64,000 bases of DNA from Oscillospiraceae bacterium (GTDB lineage: Bacteria > Bacillota > Clostridia > Oscillospirales > Acutalibacteraceae), in the NCBI GenBank assembly GCA_902790325.1, contig CADARP010000002.1:190256-254255 (forward strand). The letters are read 5' to 3'. Positions 35,507 through 44,667 of the stretch are shown here, piece after piece (position 1 is the first letter of the stretch; each line of letters starts with the position of its first letter). The position numbers and the translations under genes were made by a program. Under the pieces are notes generated by a model. It searched no databases. It was not told the origin of the DNA and was given only the letters and a program-made list of their open reading frames with translations.

Positions 35507-36684
35507 AAAAACGACTGCTGTTTGTCCATCCGGCTCTGCATTTCGGCGGTGCGGAAAAGAGCCTGCAAACGCTGCTTTGCTCGATCGATTATGCGCGGTA
35601 CGACGTCGATCTTCTGCTGTTTCGGCGGGAAGGGGAGCTGCTCGGTCTGCTGCCGCCGCAGGTGCGGATTCTCGATCTGCCGCCGACGGCACAGACGTTT
35701 TCCCTGCCGCTGGCCGAAGCGTGCGCGTCTTTTCTCAGACAGGGCAAGCCGTCGCTTGCGGCTGCGCGCACGCTGTTTTCGCGCGCGGTGCGCGGGGATC
35801 TTCCGATCCGCACGCTCGAGCAGCGCGGCTGGAAATATCAGAAACAGGCATATTCGCCTTTGCCGCAGATTTACGACGCGGCGATCGCGTATCTCGAGGG
35901 CAGTCCGGTCTGGTACTGTGCGGAATTCGTGCAGGCGAAGAAAAAACTGGCCGTCCTGCACAGCGACTACCGCAAGCTCGAGATGAACCGGGATTTCGAC
36001 AGTGCCTACTTTGCGCGGTTCGATCATGTTGCCGGCGTTTCCGATGCGTGCGCCGACGTGCTGCGCAGCGTTTTTCCGGAGCATCGGGAAAAGATTTGCG
36101 TGCTGGAAAACATCGTTTCGCCTTCTGCGCTGCGCGCGCTGAGCGTGCAGGACGCGGGATTCGACGACGGGTACGCGGGACTGCGCGTGCTGACGATGGG
36201 CCGCCTGGACGAGCCGAAGGGAATCGACCTGGCGCTGGAGGCGTGCCGTATGCTTGCGGATACGCTCGATTTTCGCTGGTATGTCCTCGGCGACGGACAG
36301 CAGCGGCCGCTGCTGGAGGAGCGCATCGCGCGGTACGGTCTTGCGGACCGGTTTCTTCTGCTCGGCGCAAAGCTCAATCCGTATCCGTATCTTGCGCAGT
36401 GCGATGTGTACGTCCAGCCGTCGCGGTTCGAGGGCAAGTCCATCGCGCTCGAGGAAGCCAAATGCTTCGCCAAACCGATCCTGACGACGGCGTTCACCAC
36501 GGTGCGCGCCCAGATCACGGACGGCGACAACGGCGTCGTCGCGCAGATAGAGCCTGCCGACATCGCCGAAAAACTGCGGTCGCTTCTGACCGATACGGCG
36601 CTTCGCGCGCGTCTTTGCGGCCGCCTGCGGGATTATTCCGGCAATCCCGGAGAGATCGAAAAGTTTTATGCTTTGATTGATTAG
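35503..36684 (+). CDS. Glycosyltransferase family 4 (paralogue group member 3)
   Basis: 393 aa from ATG 35503 (ATGA overlap), with GGAGGAA 5 nt upstream. Opens KKRLLFVHPALHFGGAEKSL. Donor motif: NPYPYLAQCDVYVQPSRFEG, then KSIALEEAKCFAKPILTTAF. Last gene of the first exopolysaccharide transcription unit. An AT-rich perfect palindrome overlaps its stop codon and is followed by a new promoter. Confidence 0.9.
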   Translation: MKKRLLFVHPALHFGGAEKSLQTLLCSIDYARYDVDLLLFRREGELLGLLPPQVRILDLPPTAQTFSLPLAEACASFLRQGKPSLAAARTLFSRAVRGDLPIRTLEQRGWKYQKQAYSPLPQIYDAAIAYLEGSPVWYCAEFVQAKKKLAVLHSDYRKLEMNRDFDSAYFARFDHVAGVSDACADVLRSVFPEHREKICVLENIVSPSALRALSVQDAGFDDGYAGLRVLTMGRLDEPKGIDLALEACRMLADTLDFRWYVLGDGQQRPLLEERIARYGLADRFLLLGAKLNPYPYLAQCDVYVQPSRFEGKSIALEEAKCFAKPILTTAFTTVRAQITDGDNGVVAQIEPADIAEKLRSLLTDTALRARLCGRLRDYSGNPGEIEKFYALID

Positions 36685-36701
36685 TTTTTCCGAAAAAACT
36701 A
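36682..36701. other. AT-rich palindrome at the end of the glycosyltransferase cluster
   Basis: TAGTTTTT and AAAAACTA form a perfect 8-bp inverted repeat with a 4-nt loop, starting at the stop codon of the last glycosyltransferase gene. The stem is too AU-rich for a strong terminator and no T-run follows. It could be a protein-binding site immediately upstream of the 36702 promoter. Confidence 0.3.
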
Positions 36702-36731
36702 TTGAAAAAGTACAAGCAGATATGGTAAAAT
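36702..36731 (+). promoter_or_regulatory. Promoter of the phosphatase and BY-kinase unit
   Basis: TTGAAA (36702-36707), an 18-nt spacer, and TAAAAT (36726-36731). It would let the polysaccharide chain-length control genes be expressed apart from the glycosyltransferases. Confidence 0.55.
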
Positions 36732-36762
36732 AAATCATTAGAGATCATGGGAAGGTGCCTGT

Positions 36763-37527
36763 ATGATCGATCTGCACGCCCACATATTATATGACATCGA
36801 CGACGGTCCGGATACGCTGTACGAATCCATGCGCCTGTGCGAAATGGGCGTGGAGTACGGTATCGACAGTATCGTCGCCACATCGCATCTGACGGACCCC
36901 GGCGAGGTCGACGTATTTGTTCGCCGGCGCAACGAGCGCATCCTGCGTTTGCGGGAGGAGATCGAAAAGCGCGAGCTGCCGCTGCGGCTGTATGCGGGCG
37001 CGGAGGTCTATGTGGAGGATTCGATCTACACGGCGAAGCATCTCGACAGGGTGACGATCAACAACAGCCGGTATCTGCTCGTCGAGTTTGACTTCCACGA
37101 CGTGAGTCCGCGGCGGCTGGTGCGCTATGTGGACACGATCTTCTCGATGGATCTTGTGCCGATCATCGCGCATCCCGAGCGCTACAGCTTTCTGCAGGCC
37201 GATTTCGGACTGGTCGATTTTCTCGTGCAGCGCGGCGCGCTGTTCCAGGTCAACGCCGACAGTCTCGCGGGGCTGACCGGATTCGAGGAGTTCGACCTTG
37301 CGTACCGCATGGTGCGGCACAACGCGGCGAGTTTCATCGCCTCGGACGCGCATTCCCATCTCGGCCGCGCAAACGATCTGCTGCGGATGATCCGCAGCTT
37401 CCCGCCGGATATTCCGCGGGAGAGTCTGGACTATATGCTCAACACTGCGCCGCGTCACGTGCTGGCAAATAAAGATCTGCCGCACATCCACCGAAGCAAT
37501 CTGCGCAGACACCGTTACGACGGATAG
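36763..37527 (+). CDS. PHP-family tyrosine-protein phosphatase, CpsB/YwqE-like
   Basis: 254 aa, with GGGAAGGTG 6 nt upstream. PHP metal-binding motifs: MIDLHAHILYDIDDGPD, TSHL, IAHPERY and SDAHS. Enzymes of this type remove phosphate from the tyrosine cluster of BY-kinases and so regulate capsule or exopolysaccharide length. The gene is 23 nt upstream of a fused Wzz/BY-kinase, exactly the expected partner. Confidence 0.92.
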   Translation: MIDLHAHILYDIDDGPDTLYESMRLCEMGVEYGIDSIVATSHLTDPGEVDVFVRRRNERILRLREEIEKRELPLRLYAGAEVYVEDSIYTAKHLDRVTINNSRYLLVEFDFHDVSPRRLVRYVDTIFSMDLVPIIAHPERYSFLQADFGLVDFLVQRGALFQVNADSLAGLTGFEEFDLAYRMVRHNAASFIASDAHSHLGRANDLLRMIRSFPPDIPRESLDYMLNTAPRHVLANKDLPHIHRSNLRRHRYDG

Positions 37528-37550
37528 TTTCCCGGAAAGAAGGAGTTACC

Positions 37551-39512
37551 ATGCAAGACAGAGTAGATATGCCGATGAATTACAGCGGCAATGCAGGTGC
37601 GGGCGGTACCACGCCGCCCGGCGCTGCCTCCATGGCGGCCAACATGCTGGCCAATCTCGATATTTTCCGCCTGCTGCGGCTTTTGTGGCGCAGACTTTGG
37701 GCGATCCTGCTGGTCGGCGTCATCATCGGCACATGTGCGTTTTTGTATACCAAGGCGACGTATGTGCGCATGTATTCCACCAAGACGACGCTCGCATTCA
37801 CCACCAAGACGTACATCACGACCACCGACAACGACGGCAATATCATCAGCATCAAGGAGCAGGTCAAGCACTACAACCGCACCGACGCGTCGCTGTACCA
37901 GCACTACCTGCAGTCCGACGACATGATGGACAAGATCGCGGCCGATCTCGGCGGCGAATACAGCGCCAACACGATCCGCAACGCCGTTGCGCTCACGCCG
38001 ACGGACGAGGCAGGTATTTTCAACATCACGGTGGTCAGCACAAACAAGGATCTGTGCGCCAACGCGATCGTGGTCATCATCAACGAATATCCGGAATACC
38101 TGCAGCAGTTTGACAACACCATCGGCATCAAAGTCATGATCCGTCCCACGTCGCCGACCGTCATCAACGCCGACGTGGCGTCGCGCAACGCGATAATCGG
38201 TTTCGCGCTCGGCGCGATCCTGGTCGCCGCCGTTGTGGTCGCGGTCGATCTGCTGAGCAAAACCGTCAAGAACTCCGACGAAGCGCGTTCCAAGATCAAC
38301 GCGCGGTATCTCGGCTCCATCCCGACCGTCGAGATCGCACAGGGACAGATGAAGAAAAAGAAGCGCCCGAAGAACGGCATCCTCATCACGGACGAAAGCT
38401 CGGTCACGTTCAACTTCGTCGAGAGCTTCAAGGCGATCCGTACCAAGATCGAGACGCTTGCGTCCGACAAGGGCAGCAAGGTGTTTGCCGTCACGAGTAC
38501 GTTCGAGGACGAAGGTAAAACGACCGTCTCGACCAACATCGCCTGCGCGCTCGCGCAGAAAGGCAAGTCCGTGCTGCTGGTCGACTGCGACTTGCGCAAG
38601 CCCGCCGTGATGAACACCGTCGGCGTCAAGGACGACAAGCAGGTCGGTATGATCCCGATCATCCGCGGCAAGTCCACCTACATGGACTCCATCAAGTTCA
38701 TCAAATCGCAGGGTATCTTCGTGCTGCCGACCGGCGGCGTGACGACCAAGTCGACGGAGGTGCTCGACTCGCAGAAGGTCAAGGACGTGTTCGAGCAGGC
38801 GCGTGCGGAGTTTGACTTTATCATCGTCGATACGCCGCCGACGCACGTCGTGACGGACAGCCTTGTGCTGGGTGACATCATCGACGAGATCGTGTTCGTC
38901 ACGCGCAACGACTACGCCAAGATCAACGACATCAACGATACGCTTGCGGAGATATACTCTGCCGACATCGACGTGGCCGGTTTCGTGCTGACCATGACCG
39001 AGGACACGGGCTCCAACAAGTATTATCGCCGCAAGGGCTATCGGTACAGAAGATATTACAGCCGTTACAGCTACAACAACAAGTACGGCCGCTCCCGCTA
39101 CGGCTACGGCAGCCGCTACGGCTACGGCAACGGCTACGGTTACGGCAGCGGCTACGGCTACGGCAGCGGTTACGGTTACGGCAGCGGCTACGGCTACGGC
39201 AGCGGTTACGGCTACGGCAGCGGCAGCGGTTACGGCTACGGCTACGGCGGCTCCGGCAGCGGCTACGGCTACGGCAGCTCCGGCGGCGGCTACGGTTACG
39301 GCGCCAACTCCGGCGGCTACGGCTACGGCAGCTCCGGCAGCGGCTACGGCTACGGCTACGGCAGCAAGGGACGCCACGAGACGCTCGCCAAGGACGACGA
39401 AGAACTGCTGCGCCAGATCGAGAACAGTGCCGGCAGCATCAACTATAAAGACAACGGCAAGCTGCCGAAGACGGACGACGGCGGCAAGGGCAAAAAAGGA
39501 GACAGAAAGTGA
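37551..39512 (+). CDS. Fused Wzz chain-length regulator and BY-type tyrosine kinase with Tyr/Gly-rich tail
   Basis: 653 aa. Wzz part: TM1 about residues 48-68 (WAILLVGVIIGTCAFLY), extracytoplasmic domain, TM2 about 213-232. Kinase part: Walker A TSTFEDEGKTTVS (315-327), Walker A' VLLVDCDLRKP (341-351), Walker B FIIVDTPP (423-430). From about residue 490 to 607 the tail is made of YGYGSG-type units and basic YRRK-type segments with about 35 tyrosines. BY-kinases normally end in a short cluster of a few tyrosines that become phosphorylated. Firmicutes usually encode the two halves separately (CpsC, CpsD), so the fusion is also of note. Works with the phosphatase upstream. Confidence 0.92.
   Translation: MQDRVDMPMNYSGNAGAGGTTPPGAASMAANMLANLDIFRLLRLLWRRLWAILLVGVIIGTCAFLYTKATYVRMYSTKTTLAFTTKTYITTTDNDGNIISIKEQVKHYNRTDASLYQHYLQSDDMMDKIAADLGGEYSANTIRNAVALTPTDEAGIFNITVVSTNKDLCANAIVVIINEYPEYLQQFDNTIGIKVMIRPTSPTVINADVASRNAIIGFALGAILVAAVVVAVDLLSKTVKNSDEARSKINARYLGSIPTVEIAQGQMKKKKRPKNGILITDESSVTFNFVESFKAIRTKIETLASDKGSKVFAVTSTFEDEGKTTVSTNIACALAQKGKSVLLVDCDLRKPAVMNTVGVKDDKQVGMIPIIRGKSTYMDSIKFIKSQGIFVLPTGGVTTKSTEVLDSQKVKDVFEQARAEFDFIIVDTPPTHVVTDSLVLGDIIDEIVFVTRNDYAKINDINDTLAEIYSADIDVAGFVLTMTEDTGSNKYYRRKGYRYRRYYSRYSYNNKYGRSRYGYGSRYGYGNGYGYGSGYGYGSGYGYGSGYGYGSGYGYGSGSGYGYGYGGSGSGYGYGSSGGGYGYGANSGGYGYGSSGSGYGYGYGSKGRHETLAKDDEELLRQIENSAGSINYKDNGKLPKTDDGGKGKKGDRK
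39097..39370 (+). repeat. Tandem 18-nt repeats encoding YGYGSG
   Basis: Near-perfect tandem units of the form GGCTACGGCTACGGCAGC, first in exact 18-nt register and then with 6-15-nt insertions coding for extra Gly and Ser. Synonymous TAC/TAT and GGC/GGT changes separate some copies. Copy number is likely to vary by slippage or recombination, always in frame. Confidence 0.9.
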
Positions 39513-40273
39513 GCACACAGGCGGAGAATCTGAAACTGGCCGTGCTGATCGATTCGGATAACGTCTCCTACGCCTACGTAAAGCCCATGCTCGAGGAGAT
39601 CGCCCGCTACGGGACGCCGACCATCAAACGCATCTACGGCGATTGGACGCAGCCGGAGTCGACGGGCTGGAAAAACGTGCTGCTGGAGAATGCGATCACG
39701 CCCATCCAGCAGTACCGCTACACCAGCGGCAAGAACAGCACCGACTCCACGCTGATCATCGACGCGATGGACATCCTGTATACCGAGCGGGTGGGCGGAT
39801 TCTGCATCGTGTCGAGCGACAGCGACTTCACGCGTCTCGCCACGCGCCTGCGCGAGGCGGGAATGCTGGTCATCGGTATCGGCGAGGAAAAGACGCCCTC
39901 GCCGTTCATCGCGGCGTGCGACCGCTTCGTTTTCCTCGAGATCATTGCGCCCAAACCCGAACCGGAAGAGGAAAAGAAGAAACCGGAGCCGCAGCAGCTT
40001 CGGCGCACCAAGGTGCCCAAGGAGATCCGCCAGCTCGTGCGCAACTCCGTCAACGACGTGGCGGACGAGGACGGCTGGGCATTTCTGGGCGATGTGGGCA
40101 ATATGATCCTGCGCAAGAATCCCGCGTTCGACAGCCGCAACTACGGTTACAGCAAGCTGACGAATTTCATCAAGTCGCTCGGCATGTTCGAGGTCGACAA
40201 GCGCGACACATCCAACCGCGGGATCAAGCACATCTACATCCGCGACGTAAATTTCGTACAATCGGATAAATAA
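39509..40273 (+). CDS. NYN (PIN-like) domain protein with OST-HTH/LOTUS-like C-terminus
   Basis: 254 aa from GTG 39509 (GTGA overlap), with AAAGGAGA upstream. N-terminal NYN/DUF88 domain: LAVLIDSDNVSYAYV, IKRIYGDWTQPE, DSTLIIDAMDILYT and FCIVSSDSDFTRLATRLREAG, giving the conserved Asp residues of PIN-like nucleases. After a charged linker (KPEPEEEKKKPEPQQL) comes a winged-helix-like part (GWAFLGDVGNMILRKNPAF, then YGYSKLTNFIKSLGMFEV) matching OST-HTH. Probably an RNA-directed nuclease or RNA-binding protein. Why it is coupled to the BY-kinase is unknown. Confidence 0.85.
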   Translation: MSTQAENLKLAVLIDSDNVSYAYVKPMLEEIARYGTPTIKRIYGDWTQPESTGWKNVLLENAITPIQQYRYTSGKNSTDSTLIIDAMDILYTERVGGFCIVSSDSDFTRLATRLREAGMLVIGIGEEKTPSPFIAACDRFVFLEIIAPKPEPEEEKKKPEPQQLRRTKVPKEIRQLVRNSVNDVADEDGWAFLGDVGNMILRKNPAFDSRNYGYSKLTNFIKSLGMFEVDKRDTSNRGIKHIYIRDVNFVQSDK

Positions 40274-40298
40274 ACAGTCAAGTCAGGGGGTATTTGTT

Positions 40299-40790
40299 TT
40301 GAAAAAAGTCGGCATCATCATGGGCAGCGACAGCGATCTGCCGATCGTGCAGAAGGCGATCGACACGCTGCGCAGCTTCGGCGTACCGTTCGAGGTGCAC
40401 GTGTATTCTGCACACCGCACACCCGCCGAGGCAAAGGACTTCGCGGTTTCCGCGCGCGCAAACGGATTCGGCGTACTGATCGCCGCCGCCGGTATGGCGG
40501 CGCACCTTGCGGGCGCGATCGCGGCGAATACGACTCTGCCTGTGATCGGTATACCCTGCAAATCCGGCAATCTTGACGGCGTTGACGCGCTTCTTTCCAC
40601 AGTCCAGATGCCTTCCGGCATCCCCGTGGCGACTGTTGCGATCGGAGGAGGAGTCAATGCCGCTTTGCTTTCCATCCAGATCCTTGCCGTCGAGGACGCG
40701 GCGCTGGCGGACAAGCTCGCCGAGAAGCGCAAAGCGGACGCGCAGAAGGTTCTGGAAAAGGACGCGGCGATCTGCGCACAGTTCAGTTAA
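40299..40790 (+). CDS. purE: N5-carboxyaminoimidazole ribonucleotide mutase (PurE)
   Basis: 163 aa from TTG 40299, with AGGGGG 8 nt upstream. Motifs: GIIMGSDSDLPIVQKA, YSAHRTPAEA and AAAGMAAHLAGAIA. Class I or II cannot be settled by eye. No purK lies beside it. It forms CAIR in purine synthesis and opens the purine operon. Confidence 0.95.
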   Translation: MKKVGIIMGSDSDLPIVQKAIDTLRSFGVPFEVHVYSAHRTPAEAKDFAVSARANGFGVLIAAAGMAAHLAGAIAANTTLPVIGIPCKSGNLDGVDALLSTVQMPSGIPVATVAIGGGVNAALLSIQILAVEDAALADKLAEKRKADAQKVLEKDAAICAQFS

Positions 40791-40806
40791 ACAATAGGAG
40801 GATACT

Positions 40807-42231
40807 ATGGGCGGCTTTTTCGGCGCGGTCAGCCGACATGACGTTATTTCCGACGTCTTTTTCGGCACCGATTATCATTCGCATCTCGGCACGCGGCGCG
40901 GCGGTATGGCGGCGTACGACGCCGAGATCGGTCTGCAGCGGGATATTCACAACATCGAGAATTCCCCGTTCCGCACCAAGTTTGAGCATGTCTTCGAGGA
41001 GATGCGCGGCAAGAGCGCGATCGGCTGCATCAGCGATTTCGATCCGCAGCCGCTGCTGATCCGTTCCGATTTCGGCACGTTTGCGATCTGTATCATCGGC
41101 GTCATCAACAACGCCGACGAGCTGATCGGCAAATATCTTTCCTCTTCCGGCGGTCATTTCAACGCCATGACCGGCGGCAGCGTCAATTCGACGGAGCTGG
41201 TCGCGGCGCTCATCAGCCAGAAAAGCAGCTTCGCCGAGGGCATCCGCTTCGCGCAGGAGGCGATCGACGGTACGGCGTCCATCCTGATCCTCAAGGCGGA
41301 CGGCGCGCTGATCGCGGCGCGCGACCGTCTGGGACGGCTGCCGGTCGTGATCGGCAGAAATGCGGACGGCCACTGCGTCACGTTCGAGGACTTCGCCTAC
41401 CAGAAGCTCGGCTACGAAAAAGTGCGCGAGCTCGGTCCCGGCGAGGTCGTGGAAATGACGGCGGACAGCATCACGCAGCTTGTCCCGCCGGGCAGGGAAA
41501 TGCGCATCTGCTCGTTTTTGTGGAGCTACTACGGCTATCCCACTTCGTCCTATGAGGGCGTCAGCGTCGAGATGATGCGCTACCGCAACGGCAGCATCAT
41601 GGCGCGGCACGACAAGGAAGTCGGCAACGCGGAAAACATCGACTACGTCGGCGGCGTGCCCGATTCCGGCACACCCCACGCAATCGGCTATTCCAACGAG
41701 AGCGGCGTCCCGTTTGCCCGCGCGTTCATCAAATACACGCCGACCTGGGCGCGGTCGTTCATGCCGACCAGCCAGACGCAGCGCAACAAGGTCGCCAAAA
41801 TGAAACAGATCCCCGTTCCGGATCTGATCGAGGGCAAGAATCTGCTGTTCGTGGACGATTCGATCGTGCGCGGCACGCAGCTGCGCGAAACGGTAGAGTT
41901 CCTCTACGAGAGCGGCGCAAAGGCCGTACATATGCGCTCCGCCTGCCCGCCGATCATGTTCGGCTGCAAATACCTCAATTTCTCCCGCGCGACGAGCGAC
42001 ATGGAGTTGATCGCGCGGCGCACGATTATGGCGCTGGAGGGAGAAGAGGGCTTCAACCATATCGACGAATACAGCGACTACAACACCGAGCGCGGACGGA
42101 AGCTGCGCGATGCGATCTGCAAGGATCTGCACCTGGCGTCGCTGGAGTTCCAGTCTCTGGAGGGCATCATCGAGGCGATCGGCATCGAGCCGTGCAAATT
42201 GTGCACCTACTGCTGGAACGGAAAGGAGTAA
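40807..42231 (+). CDS. purF: Amidophosphoribosyltransferase-like protein lacking the glutaminase cysteine
   Basis: 474 aa. ATG 40807 follows TAGGAGG. PurF proteins mature to an N-terminal Cys (CGxFG); here the start is MGGFFGAVS, so Gly stands in place of the nucleophile, and no in-frame upstream start would supply a Cys. The glutaminase oxyanion HNG motif is also altered (ICIIGVINN). The phosphoribosyltransferase half is intact, with the PRPP loop [13 protein letters not shown]. Possible Fe-S ligands remain: [18 protein letters not shown] and CKLCTYCW. It may use free ammonia or a partner glutaminase, or have a regulatory role. Its place between purE and purM supports a function in purine synthesis. 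Confidence 0.85.
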   Translation: MGGFFGAVSRHDVISDVFFGTDYHSHLGTRRGGMAAYDAEIGLQRDIHNIENSPFRTKFEHVFEEMRGKSAIGCISDFDPQPLLIRSDFGTFAICIIGVINNADELIGKYLSSSGGHFNAMTGGSVNSTELVAALISQKSSFAEGIRFAQEAIDGTASILILKADGALIAARDRLGRLPVVIGRNADGHCVTFEDFAYQKLGYEKVRELGPGEVVEMTADSITQLVPPGREMRICSFLWSYYGYPTSSYEGVSVEMMRYRNGSIMARHDKEVGNAENIDYVGGVPDSGTPHAIGYSNESGVPFARAFIKYTPTWARSFMPTSQTQRNKVAKMKQIPVPDLIEGKNLLFVDDSIVRGTQLRETVEFLYESGAKAVHMRSACPPIMFGCKYLNFSRATSDMELIARRTIMALEGEEGFNHIDEYSDYNTERGRKLRDAICKDLHLASLEFQSLEGIIEAIGIEPCKLCTYCWNGKE

Positions 42232-42235
42232 TCGC

Positions 42236-43279
42236 ATGAACACAAATTCCAAGTCGGACGCTTACGCGGCGGCGGGTGTAGACATCACTGCCGGCTACAA
42301 GGCGGTCGAACTGATGAAACAGCATATTACCCGCACGCTCACGAGCAGCGTGCTCAATATCGGCGGCGGGTTCGGCGGTCTGTTTGAGCTGGACACGCAG
42401 GGCATGGAAAAGCCCGTGCTCGTCAGCGGCACCGACGGCGTGGGCACCAAGCTCAAGCTGGCGTTTCTGATGGACAAGCACGATACGGTCGGCATCGACT
42501 GCGTGGCGATGTGCGTCAACGACGTCATCTGCTGCGGCGCGAAACCGCTGTATTTTCTTGATTATATCGCCTGCGGCAAGAATGTGCCGGAAAAGATCGA
42601 GTCGATCGTGTCCGGTGTGGCGGAGGGCTGCGTGCAGTCCGGCACCGCGCTCATCGGCGGCGAAACGGCGGAAATGCCCGGCTTCTATCCCGTGGACGAA
42701 TACGATCTGGCGGGCTTCACCGTCGGCGTCGTGGACAAGCCGAAGATCCTGGACAACGCTTCCGTCACGGAGGGCGACGTGATCCTTGCGCTGCCGTCAT
42801 CGGGCGTGCATTCCAACGGATTCTCTCTCGTGCGGCGTGTGTTCGACGTCGAGCACAGCGACCTGACGGTGCCTGTCGCGGAGCTCGGCGGCAAGTCGAT
42901 CGGCGAAACGCTTCTGACGCCCACCAAGATCTATGTCAAGCCGATGCTCGCGCTGTTCGATGCGGTGAAGGTCAAGGCCGTTTCCCACATCACAGGCGGC
43001 GGCTTTTATGAAAACATTCCGCGCTCGCTGCCGAAGGGTCTTTCCGCGAAGATCGAAAAGGCTGCGGTACGCGTGCTGCCGATCTTCGATCTGATTGCGA
43101 AGCGCGGCGGGATCACGGAGCGCGACATGTTCAACACGTTCAATATGGGCGTGGGCATGAGCGCCGTTGTCGCAAAGGAAGACGCCGACAAGGCGCTGGA
43201 AGTCCTGCGCGCGAACGGCGAGGACGCCTATATCATCGGCGAGATCGTCCGCGCGGACGACGGGGTGATCCTATGGTAA
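42236..43279 (+). CDS. purM: Phosphoribosylformylglycinamidine cyclo-ligase (AIR synthetase)
   Basis: 347 aa from ATG 42236, with AAAGGAG upstream; a longer open frame exists but overlaps the purF-like gene. Motifs: [44 protein letters not shown], and [13 protein letters not shown]. It closes the imidazole ring to give AIR from FGAM. The end overlaps purN by 7 nt. Confidence 0.95.
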   Translation: MNTNSKSDAYAAAGVDITAGYKAVELMKQHITRTLTSSVLNIGGGFGGLFELDTQGMEKPVLVSGTDGVGTKLKLAFLMDKHDTVGIDCVAMCVNDVICCGAKPLYFLDYIACGKNVPEKIESIVSGVAEGCVQSGTALIGGETAEMPGFYPVDEYDLAGFTVGVVDKPKILDNASVTEGDVILALPSSGVHSNGFSLVRRVFDVEHSDLTVPVAELGGKSIGETLLTPTKIYVKPMLALFDAVKVKAVSHITGGGFYENIPRSLPKGLSAKIEKAAVRVLPIFDLIAKRGGITERDMFNTFNMGVGMSAVVAKEDADKALEVLRANGEDAYIIGEIVRADDGVILW

Positions 43280-43875
43280 AGGTCGCGGTACTCGTTTCGG
43301 GCGGCGGCACGAACCTGCAGGCGATCCTCGACGCCGAGGACGCGGGCACGCTCAAAAGCGGCAAGGTAACGCTCGTCGTGTCCAACAACCCGGAGGCTTT
43401 CGCGCTCACACGCGCACAGAACCACGGCGTGGAGACGCTCGTGCTGTCCAAGGCGGACTATCCGACAAGAGCGGCGTTCGAGACGGCGCTCGACGACGCA
43501 CTGCGCGCGCGCGGCATAGAGCTGATCGTGCTTGCGGGCTTCATGCGCATCCTGTCCGCCGATTTTACAAACAAGTATCCCGAACGCATCCTCAACGTCC
43601 ATCCGGCGCTGATCCCGTCGTTCTGCGGCGAGGGCTTCTACGGCCTGCGCGTGCACGAAGCGGCGCTGGATTACGGCGTCAAGGTCACGGGCGCGACGGT
43701 GCATTTCGTCAACGAGATCCCCGACGGCGGCCGCATCATCGCGCAGAAAGCGGTGTACATCGAGGACGGCGACACGCCGGAAATTCTGCAGAAGCGCGTC
43801 ATGGAACAGGCCGAGTGGATCCTGCTTCCGCAGGCGATCGAAAAAGTCTCGCAGGAGATCCGCAGCCGCGTCTGA
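43273..43875 (+). CDS. purN: Phosphoribosylglycinamide formyltransferase
   Basis: 200 aa from ATG 43273, within the end of purM. Motifs: [25 protein letters not shown], the catalytic region [13 protein letters not shown] and [14 protein letters not shown]. It uses 10-formyl-THF to formylate GAR. Confidence 0.94.
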   Translation: MVKVAVLVSGGGTNLQAILDAEDAGTLKSGKVTLVVSNNPEAFALTRAQNHGVETLVLSKADYPTRAAFETALDDALRARGIELIVLAGFMRILSADFTNKYPERILNVHPALIPSFCGEGFYGLRVHEAALDYGVKVTGATVHFVNEIPDGGRIIAQKAVYIEDGDTPEILQKRVMEQAEWILLPQAIEKVSQEIRSRV

Positions 43876-43933
43876 CGACGCATAAATCCGTTTACACGCA
43901 AACAAAAACTTTTTATAAAGGAGATTGTTGAGT

Positions 43934-44650
43934 ATGAGCATCTACGACACACCCGCCATCGGCGAACGCATCGCCGGCAATTCCTACGTGGGCAGAGGTA
44001 TCGTCATCGGCCAGAGCGCCGACGGCAAAAAGGCCGTCTTCGCCTACTTCATCATGGGGCGCAGCGAAAACAGCCGCAACCGCGTCTTCATCCCGAACGG
44101 CAAGGAACTGCTGATCCATCCGTTTGACGCATCGAAGGTGAAAGACCCCTCGCTGATCATCTATTCTCCCGTGCGTCTTTATGACGGCGCCGTCGTCGTG
44201 ACCAACGGCGACCAGACCGACACGATCGTCGATTTCCTCAAAGATGGCAAGACGTTCGAGCAGGCGCTCGACACGCGTGAATTCGAGCCGGACGCGCCCA
44301 ACTTCACGCCCCGCATCAGCGGCATCCTGTTCCCCGGCGCGGACTACACCTACAAACTCAACATCCTCAAGAGCGCGGACGCCGCAGGTACGGCCTGCAA
44401 CCGCTATACGTTCGCCTACAAGGCGCTGCCCGGCGTCGGACACTTCATCCATACCTATAACCACGACGGCGATCCGATCCCGACCTTCACCGGCGAGCCG
44501 GAGCGCGTTTCGATCCCCGACGACATCGACGCGTTCGCGGATGACCTGTGGACGAACCTTGACGAGAACAACAAGATCTCGCTCATCGTGCGCTACATCG
44601 ATCTGGAAACCGGCGAATTTGAAGACAGACTGTTCAACAAAAATAAATAA
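43934..44650 (+). CDS. purO: IMP cyclohydrolase, PurO type
   Basis: 238 aa from ATG 43934, with AAAGGAGA 9 nt upstream; a TTG at 43925 touches that site. The sequence (GNSYVGRGIVIGQSADGKKA, then GRSENSRNRVF, then PVRLYDGAVVVTNGDQTD) fits the archaeal-type IMP cyclohydrolase family (PF07826), which is unrelated to the PurH N-terminal domain. It performs the last ring closure, FAICAR to IMP. The next gene encodes only the AICAR transformylase half of PurH, so the two replace bifunctional PurH. Confidence 0.88.
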   Translation: MSIYDTPAIGERIAGNSYVGRGIVIGQSADGKKAVFAYFIMGRSENSRNRVFIPNGKELLIHPFDASKVKDPSLIIYSPVRLYDGAVVVTNGDQTDTIVDFLKDGKTFEQALDTREFEPDAPNFTPRISGILFPGADYTYKLNILKSADAAGTACNRYTFAYKALPGVGHFIHTYNHDGDPIPTFTGEPERVSIPDDIDAFADDLWTNLDENNKISLIVRYIDLETGEFEDRLFNKNK

Positions 44651-44667
44651 TATAAGGAGTGCGGAAC

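Noticed and set aside
40274..40298. Purine riboswitch or separate promoter upstream of purE
   Set aside because: The gap is only 25 nt and shows just a ribosome binding site; the operon promoter must lie further upstream and I could not identify it.
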